Assembly: GCA_947472885.1 (NCBI GenBank) | Contig: CANJBX010000002.1 | Span: 28,764-92,763, forward strand | Direction of reading: 5' to 3' | Length of the DNA stretch: 64,000 nucleotides | DNA from: Hyphomicrobiaceae bacterium | GTDB lineage: Bacteria > Pseudomonadota > Alphaproteobacteria > Rhizobiales > Xanthobacteraceae | Part shown: piece after piece, positions 60,526 to 64,000 of the stretch | How positions within the stretch are numbered: position 1 is the stretch's first letter | Layout of the letters: every line of letters starts with the position of its first letter | Position numbers and translations under genes: made by a program | The notes under the pieces: model-generated | Told to the model about the DNA's origin: nothing | Seen by the model: only the letters and a program-made list of their open reading frames with translations | The model's database searches: none

Positions 60526-61175
60526 GCAATCGCCTCTACGCCGGCTGCGCGCGCAAGGTCGAAGGCCTTGCCATAAGCGGGGTCGATGTCCCGCGCGAGG
60601 GTAAACTTCTTCGCCGATGTCATCTGGATCAGATAGAGCATCACCGCGCAGCCACCGCCTTTGACGACATCGGCCAGTTCAGCGAGGTGTTTTGCACCGC
60701 GCACCGTGACGGAATCCGGGAATTCCGCGAGGCCGGGCTTTCGCATCAGGTGGACGTTCTTGACCTCGACATAGCACGGCGGCTTGCCTGCGCCCTCAAG
60801 CAGAAAATCCACGCGGGAATTCTTGCCATACTTCACTTCGCGGCGCGTCGATTCATAGCCGGCGATTTCAGGGATCTTGTTTTCGGCAATCGCCTCACCG
60901 ACCAGCGCATTCGGATGCCCCGTGTTGACGCCGACAAGCTCTATGCCATTGCCGAAATCAGCCTCCACCAGCTCCCAGGAATACGGCAGCTTGCGGGTCT
61001 TGCTATCGGACTTCGACAGCCACACGCGCGAACCCGGCGCGGCAAGCCCCGTCATCGCACCGGGATTGGCGACATGCGCCGTGATCTCCGTGCCGTCCGG
61101 TAACACGACATCGGCCAGAAACCGTTTGTAGCGGCGGGTAAGCGTGGCAGGGATGAGCGGAACGGGAAAACGCAT
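60465..61175 (-). CDS. sfsA: DNA/RNA nuclease SfsA
   Basis: Protein of 236 residues of the SfsA family, now regarded as a nuclease with a PD-(D/E)xK-like core. [24 protein letters not shown] near 115-138 holds the Asp and Glu-x-Lys triad; [20 protein letters not shown] near 35 is the OB-fold-like N-terminal domain. Named for sugar fermentation stimulation in E. coli. The ATG at 61175 ([20 protein letters not shown]) fits the family; an open frame runs upstream without homology. It overlaps the FkbM gene tail to tail by 61 bp. Confidence 0.93.
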   Translation of the reverse strand: MRFPVPLIPATLTRRYKRFLADVVLPDGTEITAHVANPGAMTGLAAPGSRVWLSKSDSKTRKLPYSWELVEADFGNGIELVGVNTGHPNALVGEAIAENKIPEIAGYESTRREVKYGKNSRVDFLLEGAGKPPCYVEVKNVHLMRKPGLAEFPDSVTVRGAKHLAELADVVKGGGCAVMLYLIQMTSAKKFTLARDIDPAYGKAFDLARAAGVEAIAYRCAIARDAIVVSEAVPFV

Positions 61176-61185
61176 GGTCGTTTTT

Positions 61186-61215
61186 GTCATTGCGAGCGAA
61201 GCGAAGCAATCCCGG
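61186..61215. repeat. Family C repeat, single-arm remnant
   Basis: GTCATTGCGAGCGAAGCGAAGCAATCCCGG matches the outer and inner arm pattern of the element at 42309-42405 (CATTGCGAG, GAAGCAA, CCCGG), but the returning arm is missing, so it is a half element. It lies between sfsA and a divergent solute-receptor gene. Confidence 0.7.
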
Positions 61216-61299
61216 CTGAACTGCAAAAAGATGTTTCCAGATCGGGACGGCAAAGCTGCGTGGGTGTAGATTTCCGGCGAACAGTCTAGGTAAATCGCC

Positions 61300-62103
61300 A
61301 TGAAATTATCCACGCTCGGCGCATTGATCGCCACGCTGCTATCGATCCACACAACCAAAGCCGACGACGATGCCGCGCGCAAGGAACTCACCTCGACCGG
61401 CAAGCTGCGGGTTGCCGTCGCGGTGTCGCCTGCGCCGTCCGCGCTCTATGTCGTGAAAGGCCCCGGCGGACAGTTACGCGGTGTCGCCATCGATCTAGGC
61501 GCGGCGCTTGCGAAAAAGCTCAATGTGCCAGTCGAGTATGTTCCCTATCTCGCGTCGGGCGAAATCACCGAGGCGGCGAGCAAGAATGCGTGGGATGTGA
61601 CGTTTGTGCCTTACGACGCCGAGCGTGCAAAGCAGATCGATTTCGGCCCGGCGTATCACCTTCTCCAGAGCACCTATCTCGTCGCCCCCGGTTCCACGAT
61701 CAAGACCGTCGCCGAAGTCAACTCCGCGGGCGTGCGCATCGCCGGTGTCGCCAATACGGCGACTTTCCGCGCATCCAGCAAGGCATCGCCGCTGGCGACG
61801 ACGATCACCGTCGCGGGGGTGGATGATGCTGTTGAACAGGTGCGGGAGGGCAAGGCTGACGCCATCGCCCTGTCGCGCGAATCGCTTTCGGGATTGCTGC
61901 CGAAACTGCCCGGCTCGCGCCTGCTCGATGGCGGCTTTCTCAATTCAGTGACGGCGGTTGCAGTGCCGCCCGGACGCAAGAATGCGCTCGCCTATGTCGC
62001 AGCGTTCGTTGAAGAGGCCAAGGCGTCCGGCGCCGTCCGTCAGGCGTTCGACGCCACGGGATTGACGACGGCGCAAGTTGCCCCGGCCGGGATGAAGCCC
62101 TAG
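61300..62103 (+). CDS. Amino-acid-type ABC transporter substrate-binding protein (SBP_bac_3)
   Basis: Periplasmic receptor of family 3, 267 residues. Signal peptide 1-21 ([16 protein letters not shown]). [20 protein letters not shown] near 33-52, [21 protein letters not shown] near 65-85 and [23 protein letters not shown] near 104-126 follow the classic two-lobe pattern for polar amino acid or opine receptors. No permease or ATPase gene is adjacent, so it is an orphan. Its stop overlaps the convergent nitronate monooxygenase stop by four bases. Confidence 0.9.
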   Translation: MKLSTLGALIATLLSIHTTKADDDAARKELTSTGKLRVAVAVSPAPSALYVVKGPGGQLRGVAIDLGAALAKKLNVPVEYVPYLASGEITEAASKNAWDVTFVPYDAERAKQIDFGPAYHLLQSTYLVAPGSTIKTVAEVNSAGVRIAGVANTATFRASSKASPLATTITVAGVDDAVEQVREGKADAIALSRESLSGLLPKLPGSRLLDGGFLNSVTAVAVPPGRKNALAYVAAFVEEAKASGAVRQAFDATGLTTAQVAPAGMKP

Positions 62104-63170
62104 TCGGCGGGAATCTTCGGCACGCCCTTCGCCAGTTCCTTCGTCAACTCCGCAGCGCTGGTCTCACGCGCGAGGGAAACCGCCTGCCCGGTCCACAACG
62201 GTGAGAAATCGCCGGAGCCGGCTTTTTCCGCCGCCGCGCGCAGCGGCGCGAGCGGATTGGCAGCATTCGGAAACGTCGGCGCTTGCGGATTCATCGGCCC
62301 CATGTCGCGCATCAAACGATTGACGATGCCGCGCGCCGGCCGGCCGGTGAAAAGCGAAGTCAGTGCCGAACTGTCGTCGCGCGCATTTTTCAGCGCCTCA
62401 CGATGCATCGGGCTTATCTTCGATTCCGGCGTCAGCAGATAGGCCGATCCGACCCACGCCGCCGATGCGCCAAGCGCGAACGCCGCCGCGACGCCACGCG
62501 CGTCCGCGATGCAGCCCGCCGCCATCACCGGCACGTTCACCGCATCGACGACCTGCGGCACCAGCGCCATGGTGCCGACCTGTTGCGCGATATCGGTGTC
62601 GTTCGACAGGAAGATGCCGCGGTGGCCACCGGCCTCGAATCCCTGCGCGCAAACGGCTTCCGCGCCCTCCTCCACCACGCGCTTGCATTCCTCAACCGTC
62701 GTGCCGGTAGAGATAACGACGATGCCGGCGTCCTTCAGCCGCCTCACCAGCGCGGGCTTCGGCATGCCAAAATGGAAATGAGCGATCTTCGGCGCGAGCT
62801 TGAGCACAGCCTCGCAATACTTCTCGTCGAACGGATTTCGCGCGGCACCAGTTGGCGGCGCTTGCGTGACGCCGAACTCCTTATAATAGGGTGCGAGCTT
62901 CTCCAGCCAGACGCGCTCCTGTGCAGCGGTATCACCGGGATCGGCGTGGCAAAAGAAGCTCAGCGCGAAACTACGGTTCGTCAATGAGCGAACCTGCCCG
63001 GCCTCCACGATCATCTGACCGACCGACAGCGTGGCACAAGGCAGCATGCCAAGTCCGCCCGCATTGGACACGGCAGCCGCCAGGTCCGGCTTCATGTTGC
63101 CCGCCATCGGCCCCTGGATGATTGGCAACTCGATGTCGAGCATCTTCAAGAGTCTGTCGGTCTGGTTCAT
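62100..63170 (-). CDS. Nitronate monooxygenase
   Basis: FMN-dependent TIM-barrel enzyme of 356 residues that oxidises alkyl nitronates such as the toxin propionate-3-nitronate. IIQGPMAGNMKPDLAAAVSNAGGLGMLP near 16-43, GFEAGGHRG near 191-199 and VPVMAAGCIADARGVAAAFALGASAAWVGSAYLL near 225-258 are the family's flavin-binding segments; the QGxM motif is QGPM. Its ATG overlaps the stop of the acetyltransferase remnant upstream by four bases, so the two were an operon before the IS insertion. Confidence 0.92.
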   Translation of the reverse strand: MNQTDRLLKMLDIELPIIQGPMAGNMKPDLAAAVSNAGGLGMLPCATLSVGQMIVEAGQVRSLTNRSFALSFFCHADPGDTAAQERVWLEKLAPYYKEFGVTQAPPTGAARNPFDEKYCEAVLKLAPKIAHFHFGMPKPALVRRLKDAGIVVISTGTTVEECKRVVEEGAEAVCAQGFEAGGHRGIFLSNDTDIAQQVGTMALVPQVVDAVNVPVMAAGCIADARGVAAAFALGASAAWVGSAYLLTPESKISPMHREALKNARDDSSALTSLFTGRPARGIVNRLMRDMGPMNPQAPTFPNAANPLAPLRAAAEKAGSGDFSPLWTGQAVSLARETSAAELTKELAKGVPKIPAD

Positions 63171-63854
63171 GTCCGTAACTCCTCGAGCTTTTTCTTCTGC
63201 TTGCCGTCCGTGTCGAAATTCTCAGGCCGTAACCATTTCTCGAACGCCGCCTTGCGCGCCGGCCACTCGTCCTCGAGCATCGAAAAGTATGCCGTGTCGC
63301 GATTGCGGCCCTTGAAAACCATGTGCGCGCGCAGGATGCCTTCAAACATAAAGCCATAACGTAGCGCAGCCGCGCGCGACGGCGCGTTAAGCGCATTGCA
63401 CTTCCACTCATAGCGTCGATAGCCCAACGTCTCAAAGGCGTAGCGCGCCAGCAGGTATTGCGCTTCGGTGCCGAGCGGCGTGCGTTGCAGCGCCGGCGCA
63501 TACAGGATGCCGCCGACCTCGCAGACACGCATGGCCGGGCGAACTTCCATCAGCACGGCAACACCAACGGCGACGTCTTTTACGTCAAAGATAGCGTAGG
63601 TCTGCGTGTTCTTGTCATTTGCACGCAGCGCGACCCATTCGGAAAACCCGGAAAATTCCACGAACGGCCCCATGCTCATGTAGGTCCACAGCGCGTCATG
63701 GCCCTTCACGGCGTCCCACAGCGGTTGCGCGTGATGAAGCGCGAGCGCTTCAAGCCGGCCATAACGACCCGTCAGGACGACAGGTTGTGGCCGTTGCGCC
63801 GGAGTTGCATCGACGGGCTTGCCGACCGGCTGGCCGGTGGTTGGATCTGGCTCA
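63167..63854 (-). pseudogene. GNAT acetyltransferase (RimL-like), 5' end removed by IS insertion
   Basis: Codes for a RimJ/RimL-type N-acetyltransferase: LTGRYGRLEALALHHAQPLW, FVEFSGFSEWVALRAN, VAVGVAVLMEVRPAMRVCEVGG and LGYRRYEWKCNALNAPSRAAA are recognisable. The protein-like frame continues upstream of the first standard start (GTG at 63709) as TTGQPVGKPVDATPAQRPQP up to 63854, where IS sequence begins; no usable start exists in between, and the IS side brings a stop. So the original first codons lie beyond the insertion. A shortened product from 63709 is possible. Confidence 0.75.
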
Positions 63855-64000
63855 GAGCCTGTCCGGAGAAAACTTGAATCTCTTGAATCGTTTATGATTC
63901 AAGGGAGGCGGTCCGATTCTTTTGGAGATCGCCGATGTGGACGAAGGAAAATCGCGGGCGCTATGACCGAAGCAAACTTCGCTATCCCAGCGACGTGACG
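63855..64000 (+). mobile_element. Left end of an IS5-family-like insertion sequence
   Basis: Starts with GAGCCTGTCCGGAGAAAACT, a terminal-repeat-like end, followed after 80 bp by a transposase gene with its own ribosome binding site. The target side reads CTCA just before the terminus, which fits the CTNA-type target duplicated by some IS5 relatives. The right end, and hence confirmation of the duplication, lies outside the window. Confidence 0.7.
63935..64000 (+). CDS. Transposase, N-terminal 22 codons (partial)
   Basis: Opens MWTKENRGRYDRSKLRYPSD, the usual start of IS5-family (DDE) transposases of rhizobia and relatives. The gene runs off the window end. GGAG stands 8 bp before the ATG. 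Confidence 0.75.
   Translation, partial: MWTKENRGRYDRSKLRYPSDVT

Overview
The window looks like chromosomal DNA of a high-GC alphaproteobacterium of the order Hyphomicrobiales (Rhizobiales), near the Bradyrhizobiaceae/Xanthobacteraceae. This is inferred from gene content (homospermidine synthase, fused indolepyruvate oxidoreductase, many Bug-type solute receptors), from long palindromic intergenic repeats of the kind common in these genomes, and from an alphaproteobacterial-type Zur box. I see no rRNA, tRNA or CRISPR array, and one mobile element, cut by the right edge.

Layout. 1-9.9 kb: a truncated acyl-CoA ligase, a low-GC membrane protein, fused indolepyruvate ferredoxin oxidoreductase, an acyl-CoA dehydrogenase, an exported argininosuccinate-lyase-like protein and an SDR. 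10-19.2 kb: an alpha/beta hydrolase, TRAP permeases without a receptor, an L,D-transpeptidase, a CobW GTPase with a WD40 protein, and an RND exporter. 19.3-23.3 kb: a polyamine cluster (ornithine decarboxylase, acetyltransferase, homospermidine synthase) behind a 557-nt hairpin-rich leader that is a candidate speF-type RNA. 23.3-32.1 kb: M3 peptidase, a Bug receptor/class II aldolase/gamma-glutamyltransferase-like cluster, a DUF1007-NicO metal exporter pair and a second Bug receptor. 32.2-36.7 kb: a Zur-box-controlled zinc ABC importer that begins with an unlisted 51-aa His-rich micro-protein, then copper P-type ATPase and CsoR diverging from a perfect palindromic operator. 36.8-45.8 kb: acetyltransferase, creatininase-family hydrolase, NMT1-type ABC transporter, SGNH hydrolase, a 41-aa basic protein, tautomerase/LysR pair, PhoH-like ATPase and small proteins. 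45.8-49.2 kb: chromate transporter with a rhodanese/ChrB protein, and a TauE/SafE permease. 49.4-54.6 kb: a 2-oxoacid dehydrogenase operon (E1a, E1b, cupin, aldehyde dehydrogenase, E2) lacking E3. 54.6-64 kb: PH-domain protein, hydroxyacid dehydrogenase, tandem Inh-domain protein, hydrolase, RadC, Map, FkbM methyltransferase, SfsA, solute receptor, nitronate monooxygenase, and an acetyltransferase gene broken by an IS.

The most unusual signal is a pair of near-identical structured elements in front of the chrB-chrA genes and the tauE gene. Each has a 6-bp hairpin whose loop can pair with a downstream strand, immediately followed by an anti-Shine-Dalgarno run, a Shine-Dalgarno sequence and an ATG that opens a five-codon ORF. 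This is the layout of a translational riboswitch. The pairing is kept by G-C to G-U exchange between copies. In the chrB copy the five-codon ORF is in frame with the rhodanese domain but separated from it by a UGA.

Metal and oxyanion handling is a recurring theme: CobW, NicO, zinc importer, copper ATPase/CsoR and ChrA/ChrB all lie within about 35 kb, although they are separate transcription units with different regulators.
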